From: JANMDR01 sp043760555
GTDB taxonomy: Bacteria; Pseudomonadota; Gammaproteobacteria; Burkholderiales; Usitatibacteraceae
Reading direction: 5' to 3'
DNA: 59,219 bases
Assembly (NCBI GenBank): GCA_043760555.1
Contig: JAYUOW010000318.1
Location: 1 to 59,219, forward strand
Shown: positions 16,410-24,846 of the stretch, in pieces
How positions within the stretch are numbered: position 1 is the first letter of the stretch
How the letters are laid out: each line of letters starts with the position of its first letter
Translations under genes and position numbers: made by a program
The notes under the pieces: generated by a model
Seen by the model: the letters and a program-made list of their open reading frames with translations, nothing else
Databases searched by the model: none
What the model was told of the DNA's origin: nothing

Positions 16410-17809
16410 TTGCGCAAATCTTAACAAGGTGCATAGTAGTCTTCTGTTTGTTCTGCCTTTTGGCGATAGATGCCGCAGCGCAACCTAGCCTGCCCTATCA
16501 CTCCAAAAACGAAACCCTTGGCACCGTAACGTGCGCATCAAGCTTATGCCACGGCTCAATAAAACTGTGGAAAGAATCTAACGTATTGCAAAACGAATAC
16601 CTTACATGGTCGCGCATGGATAAGCACGCGCGCGCCTACAATGTGCTTCTAAACGACCGTTCTAAGCGCATCGCCAAGAATTTAAACTTGCCGCAACCCG
16701 CCCACGAAACCAAAATTTGCCTTGATTGCCACGCCCACGTGGTGCCAGAAAATAAACGCGGCGAGCGCTTTGTGATGAGCGACGGTATTACCTGCGAGGG
16801 CTGTCACGGCCCTGCTGAAAAATGGATTAAAACCCATGTAGAACCAGCGGTTGCAGGAGTGAACCAACACGCAAAAAATGTTGCCGACGGCATGTATTCA
16901 ACGTCCGACGCAACCAGCCGCGCCAGCTTGTGTATGTCCTGCCATTTTGGCAACCAAGATAAATTTGTAAATCACCGCATTATGGCCGCAGGCCATCCAC
17001 GCTTAAGTTTTGAGCTTGATACCTTTACCGAACTAGCACCCAAGCATTTTGTGGTTGATAGAGACTACGCCGCACGCAAACAGGTATGGGACGGCGCGAA
17101 AACATGGGGCGTGGGTCAAGCCTTAGCGGTGGCTGAAACCATGCGCATTTTGCAAGACCCTAAACACGGCCGCGACGGCTTGTTTCCAGAACTGGTGCTA
17201 TTTGATTGCCATGCCTGCCACCACCCAATGGCGGAAAATCGCTGGCAGCCGAAAAGCTTAACGGGCGGCCGCGTCGCACCCGGTTTAGTGCGCCTCAACG
17301 ATTCCAGCATGTTGATGCTGCGCGCGATTGCCAGCGTGATTGATCCGAAATTAGGCCTGTCGGTAGCTAGCCAAACCCAAAAACTACATCGCGCGATTGC
17401 AGGCGAAACAGCGGGTGTAGCCGACGCGATGACTGAAGCACGCAATTTACAAACCTTGGCACTCAATGCATCGCAAATTATTGCGGAGACCAATTTTACC
17501 GGCGTCACGATGCAAGATGTGCTGCAGCGCTTAATTCAAGATGGTGCGCAAAATGGCTATAGCGATTTTGCAGCGGCTGAGCAAGCAACGCTCGCCATCG
17601 GCAGCATCGGTGCGTTTTTATCCAAGCGCGGCGTGCTGGCGCAGCCGCGCGAATTTAATGCGCAGCTAAAAAAGCTAAACATCACTTTAAAAAATGACGA
17701 GCAATTTAAGCCAGTCGAATTTGCAAATTTGCTAAAAGGCTTAAAGCAATTTGCCAACATAAAAACCACCGATAAAATTCAATCCGCTGCAACCGGAGTA
17801 AAACCATGA
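16406..17809 (+). CDS. Cytochrome c554-like pentaheme protein
   Basis: 467 residues with a signal peptide (FCLFCLLAIDAAAQ). Five heme motifs: an unusual CASSLCH (CX4CH, residues 43-49), then CLDCH, CEGCH, CMSCH and CHACH. The pattern TCASSLCHGS ... CEGCHGP ... CMSCHFG ... HRIMAAGHPRLSFE is that of the cytochrome c554/c' (multiheme) family, in which hemes form stacked pairs and His residues such as AAGHPR serve as distal ligands. The C-terminal ~180 residues (from ~290) are helical and heme-free (EARNLQTLALNASQIIAET). Probably a soluble periplasmic electron shuttle between membrane and outer-membrane cytochromes. Coupled by 4-base overlaps on both sides. Confidence 0.85.
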   Translation: MIAQILTRCIVVFCLFCLLAIDAAAQPSLPYHSKNETLGTVTCASSLCHGSIKLWKESNVLQNEYLTWSRMDKHARAYNVLLNDRSKRIAKNLNLPQPAHETKICLDCHAHVVPENKRGERFVMSDGITCEGCHGPAEKWIKTHVEPAVAGVNQHAKNVADGMYSTSDATSRASLCMSCHFGNQDKFVNHRIMAAGHPRLSFELDTFTELAPKHFVVDRDYAARKQVWDGAKTWGVGQALAVAETMRILQDPKHGRDGLFPELVLFDCHACHHPMAENRWQPKSLTGGRVAPGLVRLNDSSMLMLRAIASVIDPKLGLSVASQTQKLHRAIAGETAGVADAMTEARNLQTLALNASQIIAETNFTGVTMQDVLQRLIQDGAQNGYSDFAAAEQATLAIGSIGAFLSKRGVLAQPREFNAQLKKLNITLKNDEQFKPVEFANLLKGLKQFANIKTTDKIQSAATGVKP

Positions 17810-20250
17810 ACACCCAAACTGAACCGGCTGTTGAATGTTTTGATATTGCCGTGATTGGTTCCGGTCCCGCTGGCATTTCAGCGGCTGGCCGCGCGGCAGA
17901 ATTAAAAATTTCTCATGTGTTACTAGAGGCGCAAGTTAATCACTTTGCCGATACAATTTTTAAATATCAGCGTGGCAAACACGTAATGGCTGAGCCCACT
18001 ATTTTGCCGCTACGCAGCCCACTTCCCTTCGCTGAAGGCAAGCGCGAAAATATTTTAGGCTTGTGGGACGCACAGCTAAAAGCGCTTAACGTCAACATCC
18101 AATTTAATGCACAAGTAAGCGCTATTAAAGGCGAAAAAGGGAACTTTACTGTTTCTTTGGCAAGCGGTAAATCAGTGCAGGCAAAACACATTGTGTTGGC
18201 GATCGGCCTGCAAGGAAACTTACGCAAACTCGGTGTGACCGGTGAAGATTTACCCACGGTGCAATATCAGTTAGATGACCCTGATGAGTTTAGTGACGAA
18301 ACCATTATTGTGGTGGGCGCAGGAGACGCCGCGATTGAAAATGCATTGGCGCTTGCAAAACAAAATCGGGTAATTTTAACGAACCGCAGCGAAGAATTTG
18401 CGCGGGTAAAAGACGGCAATGCAGCCCTAATTTTAGCGGCAGACAAAGCCGATAAAGTATCCGTTCGCTACAGCACTTCTGTTGCACGCGTAGAGGCCGC
18501 TGAAATTACAGCGAGCAATAAATTTCCACTATTATTTGTTGCCAACACGCCAACGGGTCAAGAGAGCATTCCCTGCCATCGCATCATCGCCCGCCTAGGC
18601 GCGATTGCCCCACGCAAGTTGGTTGAGAGCTTTGGTATTACCTTTCCTAACGCCAATATGGACGCCGTACCAGCGTTATCGGAGCGCTATGAATCCAACG
18701 TGCCTGGCCTGTACATTATTGGCGCGCTGGGCGGTTACCCGCTAATAAAACAAGCGATGAATCAGGGCTATGAAGCCGTTGAATACATATTGGGCAATAA
18801 CGTAGAACCGGCGGATGAGCCGGTGCTGCGCGCGAAGTTCAAGGGCGTGAAAATCGCCAGCGTTGCCGAAGCGGTGCAAAATATTCAGCAGAGCGTGCCG
18901 CTGCTTTCAAGCTTAACGCAGTTGCAGTTGCGTGAGCTTTTGATGGAGAGCGAAATTCATATGCTTGAAGCCAATGAAATTGTGTTTAACCGCAACGATT
19001 ACACCAATTCATTTTATTCAATCGTTTCTGGCAAAGTGTCTGTCGAGTTTACTGACGCGAAGGGTAACCCGGTAAAGTTCGAGCTGGGTGAAGGTGAGTT
19101 TTTTGGCGAGATGGGCTTGTTATCTGGCCGTCGCCGCAGCGCCACGATTCGCACCAACGCCAAAACCCAACTTTTGGAAACCCCACGTCGCAGCATGCTG
19201 AAGTTGTTAGCATCGGTTGAGTCAGTACGAAAAACACTGGATACCGTGATGATGAAGCGGGTGGTACGGCAAACGCTGTCGCAAGATTTATGGGATCACC
19301 AAGTTGATGAGCTGGTAAAAACCGCCACATTAAAACGCTACGCCACCAACGAAGCCTTGTTTAAAGAAGGCGATCACGCCGATGGGCTGCATCTAATTCG
19401 TCGCGGGTCAGTTACCGTATCGCGCAATATTGGCGGCAAAGAAATTGTGTTGTCTTACGTGGCTGCCGGTAATTACGTGGGCGAAATGGCGATGCTTTCC
19501 AGTGCGCCGCGATCCGCTACGGTGCGTGCTGCTGTGCCTACCGAAGTGATTATGCTGGAAGCCAAACAGGTCAAGGACATCATGGCCGATCATACTGTCA
19601 TCCAAAAACGCATGAGCGTTGAATCGATGCAGCGGATCAAAAGCAATCAGCAGATGGAGACCAAATCAGAATCTGGCAATATTATTTCCTTCCTAATGCA
19701 GCAAGGCTTGGGAGAGGCAACCGATGTATTGCTGATAAACGAAAGCCTGTGCATCCGCTGTAATAACTGCGAAAAAGCCTGCGCTGATACCCACGATGGC
19801 ACCTCGCGCTTAAACCGTGAAGCAGGCCCCACGTACGCGCAAATTCACGTGCCTACTTCATGCCGCCACTGCGAGCATCCACACTGCATGAAGGACTGCC
19901 CGCCAGACGCCATCAGACGCTCTGCCAACGGCGAAGTGTACATTGCAGATACGTGCATAGGCTGCGGCAATTGCGAGCGTAATTGCCCGTATGGTGTGAT
20001 TCAGATGGCAGCCACCGACCCCAAGCCAAAACGCCCTTCGCTCATCTCATGGTTGATGTTGGGCTTAGGCCAAGAGCCGGGTGTGACAAAAGTAAATAAA
20101 GATAAGTCGCTGCCTAAAAAAGCCGTGAAGTGCGATATGTGCAAAGACCAAAAAGGCGGTGCCGCCTGCGTGCGGTCGTGCCCAACGGGGGCGGCCATAC
20201 GCGTGGCACCGGAGAAGTTTTTGGAATATACGAGCGGTGGCGGGCAGTAG
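17806..20250 (+). CDS. FAD/NAD(P) oxidoreductase - two cNMP-binding domains - four [4Fe-4S] fusion
   Basis: 814 residues, no signal peptide, so cytosolic. Residues 1-~335 are a thioredoxin-reductase-like flavoprotein with FAD motif VIGSGPAGISAAG and NAD(P) motif VVGAGDAAIENA; no CxxC redox disulfide is seen. Residues ~375-470 and ~500-595 are two cyclic-nucleotide-binding domains, each with an intact phosphate-binding cassette (GEMGLLSGRRRSATIR and GEMAMLSSAPRSATVR). From residue ~649 on there are four ferredoxin-type cysteine clusters (CIRCNNCEKAC, CRHCEHPHCMKDCP, CIGCGNCERNCP, CDMC ... CVRSCPTG), like DmsB/NrfC electron-transfer subunits. It probably passes electrons between NAD(P)H and the diheme membrane protein under cyclic-nucleotide control. 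Last gene of the operon. Confidence 0.85.
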   Translation: MNTQTEPAVECFDIAVIGSGPAGISAAGRAAELKISHVLLEAQVNHFADTIFKYQRGKHVMAEPTILPLRSPLPFAEGKRENILGLWDAQLKALNVNIQFNAQVSAIKGEKGNFTVSLASGKSVQAKHIVLAIGLQGNLRKLGVTGEDLPTVQYQLDDPDEFSDETIIVVGAGDAAIENALALAKQNRVILTNRSEEFARVKDGNAALILAADKADKVSVRYSTSVARVEAAEITASNKFPLLFVANTPTGQESIPCHRIIARLGAIAPRKLVESFGITFPNANMDAVPALSERYESNVPGLYIIGALGGYPLIKQAMNQGYEAVEYILGNNVEPADEPVLRAKFKGVKIASVAEAVQNIQQSVPLLSSLTQLQLRELLMESEIHMLEANEIVFNRNDYTNSFYSIVSGKVSVEFTDAKGNPVKFELGEGEFFGEMGLLSGRRRSATIRTNAKTQLLETPRRSMLKLLASVESVRKTLDTVMMKRVVRQTLSQDLWDHQVDELVKTATLKRYATNEALFKEGDHADGLHLIRRGSVTVSRNIGGKEIVLSYVAAGNYVGEMAMLSSAPRSATVRAAVPTEVIMLEAKQVKDIMADHTVIQKRMSVESMQRIKSNQQMETKSESGNIISFLMQQGLGEATDVLLINESLCIRCNNCEKACADTHDGTSRLNREAGPTYAQIHVPTSCRHCEHPHCMKDCPPDAIRRSANGEVYIADTCIGCGNCERNCPYGVIQMAATDPKPKRPSLISWLMLGLGQEPGVTKVNKDKSLPKKAVKCDMCKDQKGGAACVRSCPTGAAIRVAPEKFLEYTSGGGQ

Positions 20251-20264
20251 CGCGCGAATATTAT

Positions 20265-22565
20265 TTAAAAAATTCCTAAGAATTTTTTCCGCATCGTTGC
20301 CACTTTGTGTTCGGCCATTTTTAGTAACGCCTGCATCGCTTCGGTGTTTTGATTTGCATCAAGCGCTATGGCTTTTTGGGCAAATCGCACAGACTTCACA
20401 AACTGCGCGCGCGTACCGAATTCACAAGCTATTTGAGCACTTAGCGCATTCAGCTCTGCTAATTTTTCGTTGTCGCCTATCTTGTGTTTATAGTCGTAAT
20501 AATCAGCTTCTTCCGTCCACTTCCGCGCTTCGCGCCAATTTTTGGTCTGCATATTAAGCTTTACCAAACGCATTGCGGTACTAAAATGCTGCTCTAGCTC
20601 GAATACTTTTTTATAATCTGTAGCGGCTTGATTGACTTTATTTAAGTGGTGAAAATAAAGGTCGCCACGATTGGTGTACAAGTCTAGCACCGCGCTATCG
20701 TTAACGTTAGCCAAGCAAGCCAAGATGCCCGCAGAATAAGCCTCTTCAGCCTCTTCAAACTTACCAAAACAATGGTAGTTCCAACCAAAATTATTCCAAA
20801 GCGCCGCATCTTTTGGAAAGCGTTGTAGCGCTTTATTAAATGTGGCGCGCATGGCTTGCCAATCACCTGTAGCGGAATAGGCTTCTGCTAAATCAGTCGT
20901 CATATCGGAATATTGGCGATGCTCACTTTGCAACGAATGTTGCGCCGCTGCGGGCAAAGCAGCAAAATCAATTAGCACTTTTTCTAAAACCGGAATCGCT
21001 TCGGCATAGCGCTTCGCTTTACGTAAACTTGCGCCCCAAAAGCCGAAATGAAAAAACGCAACGTCATCCTCGCACTGAAATTCAGCGAAATTGCCAAATA
21101 CGTTAGCGTATGCGGTGCCAGCTTCGTCGTGACGATCCAATTCATGGAGCAAGCGCGCGCGTCCCGCCATGTTTTCATAAAACGCGCTATAACGGATACT
21201 GGTTTCCTCAAGGGTCAGCGCCAGCGCATAGTCAGGTTTAATGCGGTTTGCGCAATTGTGATGTGCCATGCCCGCAATGTGCTGCTGATTGTTGACAGCA
21301 CTGCCTTCACCGCGATCTAGGTAGGCTTGAAACAGCGCACACGCCCGTAAATAGGCCGTTTTAGCAAAGGCGCGATACGGCTTTGCAAAGTCATCATCGC
21401 CCTCATCTTTGTGATCCCGTTCATCCAGCTGCTCATTTATTACTACACCCGCATTGTAAAAATCATAGGCAATTTCAGTATCCAGCATAATAGGAAAATT
21501 GTTTGGAAAGGGCAAATTTGCATTGATGCGCACGCACAAATAACGCGCTTGATTAAACACATCATCTTTGGCCAACACAAAATACTTTTCAAAAAAATGA
21601 ACGCTTTTCGCCGCGTCCCCTAAATTGCCCCAAGCCCGCGCCAGCACTACATTAGCGGCATTGAAAGTTGCATCCAGCGCGAGTGCTTTATCGGCCAATG
21701 CGATGCTTTTTTCAAATAGCGTCTTATCGCTGGTGTTGCTCAGATCGCCCCGCAAATAGGCGGTGTCCATGTGCAGCAGTGCGTAAGCTACATACAGCGC
21801 TGGACTTTCTATCTTGCCCTCTTTGATCGCTTTTTCCAGCAGTTCGGCATGTACTGCAGATAGGGTTTGGCTTTCCCACACAGTTGCGCCGATAAAGTAA
21901 TCGGCAGCTAGGTCATATTGTTCCAGCGAAAACGCCAGCAGCCCCGCTTCACTTAATATTTGCGGACTGTCGGGCTTGTGCTCCAGCGCGCTTACGTAGC
22001 AAGCAAGTGCTAGCTCCGATTGTTTCGAGCGCTGCAAAAATGCGGCTTTCTCCGATAGCGCCTGCGTCATGCGCTCATCAATTTTCGTTCGCGGATGCAA
22101 CGATGCAGTATCAACAGGCGATTGCTTAATGATGGCTATCCAGCGATCAAAACAAGCCAGCACTTGGCTAGTTTGCCCGCTCTGCTCATGCGCCAACAGG
22201 GCAAAACCAATGGCGCGCATCGATTCGTCGAACGTGGGCGTTTGCGCCAATATTACTTCAACGTCCTCTAGCATCGCTTGGTAATTAGGTAGTTCGCTTT
22301 GCGCCAGCGCCTGCGCACGCAAAAAACGCGCATCAATATGCTTAGGGTCTAGCGCTATCGCCGACGCTAAATCATCTAAAATCGGTGACGCTTCAAAAAT
22401 GGTATTGTCAGCGTCCTCCCACAGTGCATAACGGTTTGCGGCGCGCCAATAAAACGCATCACCATTTGTTGGATTTAAGTTGATAAATGGCGTCAATAAC
22501 GCAATTGCATCGGCGCATCGCCCCGCACTGAACAACTCTGCGGCCTCAATTACAGTCTTTTCCAT
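20265..22565 (-). CDS. Large TPR-repeat protein, function unknown
   Basis: 766 residues, cytosolic (no signal peptide or membrane span). TPR-like helical pairs run throughout: GDAFYWRAANRYALWEDADN near the N-terminus, QSELALACYVSALEHKPDS, AANVVLARAWGNLGDAAKSV, GTAYANVFGNF, and near the C-terminus DAALWNNFGWNYHCFGKFEEAEEAYSAGI and LYTNRGDLYFHHLNKVNQAATDYKKVFEL. TPR scaffolds mediate protein-protein contacts; no enzymatic motif is seen. It converges on the multiheme operon with a 14-base gap and is transcribed alone. A weak degenerate trace of the family A palindrome core occurs near 21341-21362 (residues KTAYLRACALF). Confidence 0.8.
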   Translation of the reverse strand: MEKTVIEAAELFSAGRCADAIALLTPFINLNPTNGDAFYWRAANRYALWEDADNTIFEASPILDDLASAIALDPKHIDARFLRAQALAQSELPNYQAMLEDVEVILAQTPTFDESMRAIGFALLAHEQSGQTSQVLACFDRWIAIIKQSPVDTASLHPRTKIDERMTQALSEKAAFLQRSKQSELALACYVSALEHKPDSPQILSEAGLLAFSLEQYDLAADYFIGATVWESQTLSAVHAELLEKAIKEGKIESPALYVAYALLHMDTAYLRGDLSNTSDKTLFEKSIALADKALALDATFNAANVVLARAWGNLGDAAKSVHFFEKYFVLAKDDVFNQARYLCVRINANLPFPNNFPIMLDTEIAYDFYNAGVVINEQLDERDHKDEGDDDFAKPYRAFAKTAYLRACALFQAYLDRGEGSAVNNQQHIAGMAHHNCANRIKPDYALALTLEETSIRYSAFYENMAGRARLLHELDRHDEAGTAYANVFGNFAEFQCEDDVAFFHFGFWGASLRKAKRYAEAIPVLEKVLIDFAALPAAAQHSLQSEHRQYSDMTTDLAEAYSATGDWQAMRATFNKALQRFPKDAALWNNFGWNYHCFGKFEEAEEAYSAGILACLANVNDSAVLDLYTNRGDLYFHHLNKVNQAATDYKKVFELEQHFSTAMRLVKLNMQTKNWREARKWTEEADYYDYKHKIGDNEKLAELNALSAQIACEFGTRAQFVKSVRFAQKAIALDANQNTEAMQALLKMAEHKVATMRKKFLGIF
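20267..20288. terminator. Possible bidirectional terminator between converging genes
   Basis: AAAAAATTC - CTAA - GAATTTTTT, 9-bp perfect arms with A and T runs on both sides, lies between the end of the multiheme operon and the end of the TPR gene, overlapping the last codons of the latter. The stem is A+T rich, so the strength is doubtful. Confidence 0.4.
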
Positions 22566-22656
22566 TTAGCTATCCCGTCAGTATTAACCACAATCAATGG
22601 GTAGAGAATACCTTTAAAAATCCAGTTGAATAGTTTCTGCGTAGTGTATTTGTAAG

Positions 22657-22825
22657 CGTTAGGGATGCGGAAACTGCCAATATCCCATTTCTGAATGCAC
22701 CGACGGGCGCATTGCGTCGTTGTTCCTCAGTTGTGTGGCTAGCCACACTGCCTTCAGAACGCCTAGCACTGCATCCCGCCAGCGCATTCATAAACGGCAC
22801 ATTGACAATTTCCGCACCCCTTATT
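22657..22825. mobile_element. MITE-like element, family B, long form
   Basis: Imperfect ~18-bp terminal inverted repeats (TTAGGGATGCGGAAACTG at the left; TAAGGGGTGCGGAAATTGTC read from the right) enclose ~130 bp. The interior holds nested inverted repeats: TGAATGC / GCATTCA and a perfect 16-bp palindrome GTGTGGCTAGCCACAC at the centre. No coding capacity beyond a 68-codon frame that I judge spurious. Short relatives lie at 28041-28077 and 47001-47032. The 3' end may supply part of the promoter of the DUF3034 gene (TTGACA at 22802). Confidence 0.6.
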
Positions 22826-22861
22826 GGTATTCTTTTAAACTAATTCAGAGAGACGCACCGC

Positions 22862-23791
22862 ATGAAATTTAAATCGCTTTCCCCTTTTTCTAAAATTGAA
22901 CCTTTAAATATCGTTTTAGCTTCTGTGTTGGTGGCGCTTAGCACTGCAAGCTATGCCCAAACACCAGCACCCGCAGCGGACGCCGCGCCACCTAATCCAA
23001 CTACGTTCTCATCCAAGCTATTGCTCACCGGCGGTGTTTCGACCATCGAAGGCGCAGCAGGCGGCGGGCTCACGCCTTGGGCGGTGATCGGCGGCAATGG
23101 CACGGCCGATCAATTTGGCGCAAACCTATTTGCCACCAATGTACGCGCCAAAGATTACAACTTAAGTGTGGTCGGCGGCCTAGTTGGTATTTACGATCGC
23201 GCCGAGTTTTCATTCGCCAAACAAACCTTCGATACCCGTAATGTCGGCGGTCTGCTTGGCCTTGGCAACGGCTATAAGTTTGAGCAGCAAGTGCTTGGCT
23301 TAAAAGTAAGGGTAGCTGGCGATGCGGTGCTGGAGCAAGATAGCCTGCTGCCGCAAATATCGGTGGGTTTGCTGCATAAAAAAAATAATCGTGGGCAGCT
23401 GCTTAACGCCTTAGGCATTCCTAAAGACAAAGGTACGGATTTATATGTATCTGCGACCAAATTATTTTTAAACACCAGCATTTTAGTTAACGGCACAGTG
23501 CGCTTTACCAAGGCGAATCAAACTGGAATTTTGGGCTTCAACACCGGTAGCTATAAGCCGAAATTGGAAGGCTCTATCGCATACTTATTGCGTCGCGATT
23601 TAGCCATTGGCGCGGAGTTTCGCGCTAAACCGGACAAGCTCGGCTTTGAGGAAAACAACTGGTCTGACCTTTTTATCGCGTGGGCGCCAACTAAAAATGT
23701 ATCTGTGACATTGGCCTATGCCGATCTTGGCAATATCGTGATTAAAGACAAGCAGCGCGCGACCTACGTGTCGGTGCAAGTGGGCTTCTAA
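22862..23791 (+). CDS. DUF3034 outer-membrane beta-barrel-like protein
   Basis: 309 residues with a signal peptide (VLASVLVALSTASYAQ) preceded by a CAGAGAGACGC ribosome binding region. The sequence matches the DUF3034 family: LLLTGGVSTIEGAAGGGLTPWAVIGG, then NLSVVGGLVGIYDRAEFSFA, IPKDKGTDLYVSATKLF and a C-terminal YVSVQVGF ending in aromatic Phe. Alternating short strands suggest a small outer-membrane barrel. The function of the family is unknown. It is followed 40 bases later by the secreted truncated haemoglobin and probably forms one transcript with it. Confidence 0.85.
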   Translation: MKFKSLSPFSKIEPLNIVLASVLVALSTASYAQTPAPAADAAPPNPTTFSSKLLLTGGVSTIEGAAGGGLTPWAVIGGNGTADQFGANLFATNVRAKDYNLSVVGGLVGIYDRAEFSFAKQTFDTRNVGGLLGLGNGYKFEQQVLGLKVRVAGDAVLEQDSLLPQISVGLLHKKNNRGQLLNALGIPKDKGTDLYVSATKLFLNTSILVNGTVRFTKANQTGILGFNTGSYKPKLEGSIAYLLRRDLAIGAEFRAKPDKLGFEENNWSDLFIAWAPTKNVSVTLAYADLGNIVIKDKQRATYVSVQVGF

Positions 23792-23831
23792 TCCATTCAA
23801 TTATTTAATTTTGTATTAAAGGAAAACCACC

Positions 23832-24305
23832 ATGAACTCAACCATCACCAAACGAATTTTTACTAGCCTAGCAGCCATTGGCATTTTACTCAGCGGCACG
23901 TTTATGGCGCAAAACGCAGCGGCGCAGGAAGGCGCACGCTTGAGCGGCACAGAAACTTTTAAAGACTTCGGCGGTAAAGCGGGGCTTGAAAAAATCATGG
24001 ATACGTTTTGGCTGAATTTACAAGCAGAACCAACCATGAAGCCATTTTTTACCGAAACCGACCCGGCTAATTTTAAAAAACAATTGGTCGACCAAACTTG
24101 CGAAATTATGAACGGCGGCTGCGAATATAAAGGCGGCAAGATGAAGCCGATTCACGCGGGCCATTTAATTAAACGCGAGCATTTTAATGCGCTAGTTGAG
24201 CAACTACAAAAAGCCATGACCACACATGATGTGCCGTTTGCATCGCAAAATAAACTGTTAGCAGCACTTGCGCCAATGCACCGCGATATTGTCACTAAGC
24301 AGTAG
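23832..24305 (+). CDS. Exported group-1 truncated haemoglobin
   Basis: 157 residues; AAAGGAAAACCACC precedes ATG. Residues 1-~32 are a signal peptide (LAAIGILLSGTFMAQNAAAQ), unusual for this normally cytosolic family. The rest is a 2-on-2 globin: FKDFGGKAGLEKIMDTFWLNLQAEPTMKPFF, FKKQLVDQTCEIMNGGCEYKG, then the proximal-His motif MKPIHAGHLIKREHF with H108 as the likely F8 heme ligand. Two cysteines (C90, C97) flank a short loop and could pair in the periplasm. Group-1 truncated globins bind O2 or NO; a periplasmic one next to a cytochrome operon and a ChrR-like stress sigma pair suggests NO/O2 protection (inference). Confidence 0.85.
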   Translation: MNSTITKRIFTSLAAIGILLSGTFMAQNAAAQEGARLSGTETFKDFGGKAGLEKIMDTFWLNLQAEPTMKPFFTETDPANFKKQLVDQTCEIMNGGCEYKGGKMKPIHAGHLIKREHFNALVEQLQKAMTTHDVPFASQNKLLAALAPMHRDIVTKQ

Positions 24306-24324
24306 TTTTTTGATGTAAATATAG

Positions 24325-24357
24325 GCTGAAGACGCCCTAAAATAGGGCTTCTTCAGC
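24325..24357. repeat. Palindromic repeat family A, copy 4
   Basis: GCTGAAGAcGCCC - TAAAATA - GGGCtTCTTCAGC, directly downstream of the truncated haemoglobin stop. As a strong hairpin it could also limit read-through. Confidence 0.85.
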
Positions 24358-24498
24358 TTATCAATAGTAGATTTTTAAAGTGCAGGTGCCATATTTTTGC
24401 CACAATGTATCCGAATTAAGCTTAATTTACCGCACAAAAAACGCAGGATGTAAGCCTTAAATGATGGTGTGGCAAAACCAACTTTTAAGGACAGAAAA

Positions 24499-24750
24499 AT
24501 GAACATCTCGCCAGTCAATCGCCAACACAGTTCCAACTTATTTACGGCAGTAGCAAGTGCGGCAATAATGGCATCGTTAGCGGTTGCGGCTTCAGTGGTT
24601 TTTGTCAGCGTAGTGGATGGCCACACCGTTGGTAACGCACCGCCCGAGCATGAAGTGAAGAATGATTTATTTGAGGCCGTCGAATCACAAGCCAATAGTG
24701 CTGCTGCAAGTTTTACGCCCCGCGTAGCCCAAACAGAAAAGTTAGATTGA
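24499..24750 (+). CDS. Small single-span membrane protein upstream of the ECF sigma gene
   Basis: 83 residues from ATG at 24499, preceded by AAGGACAGAAAA; a longer frame from 24469 has no initiation signals. After a short polar N-terminus comes one hydrophobic segment (AVASAAIMASLAVAASVVFVSVV, residues ~16-38) and a polar tail (NDLFEAVESQANSAAASF). It could be a single-span inner-membrane protein or an exported peptide with an uncleaved signal. I do not recognise the family. Its position just ahead of the sigma factor / cupin pair suggests it is either a target or an accessory of that system. Confidence 0.6.
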   Translation: MNISPVNRQHSSNLFTAVASAAIMASLAVAASVVFVSVVDGHTVGNAPPEHEVKNDLFEAVESQANSAAASFTPRVAQTEKLD

Positions 24751-24807
24751 CGATTGATGATGAACCTTAGCGTAGCGCCCACAGTAAGCCGCGCAGCCAG
24801 ATCAACA

Positions 24808-24839
24808 CGTTTAGGCCAACACCTAAACGCGTTTATAAT
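24808..24839 (+). promoter_or_regulatory. Palindrome and TATAAT box in front of the ECF sigma gene
   Basis: CGTTTAGG-CCAACA-CCTAAACG (24808-24829, perfect 8-bp arms) is followed four bases later by TATAAT (24834-24839), eight bases before ATG 24847. The palindrome occupies the -35 region, so it is a candidate operator, or an extended autoregulatory site. If the TATAAT is used, the transcript would be nearly leaderless. Confidence 0.45.
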
Positions 24840-24846
24840 TGCGCAC

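Noticed and set aside
17806..20250. Thioredoxin reductase
   Set aside because: No CxxC redox pair in the flavoprotein part, and cNMP and ferredoxin domains follow.
22594..22800. A 68-codon minus-strand frame
   Set aside because: Lies inside the MITE-like element and follows its inverted repeats; no ribosome binding site.
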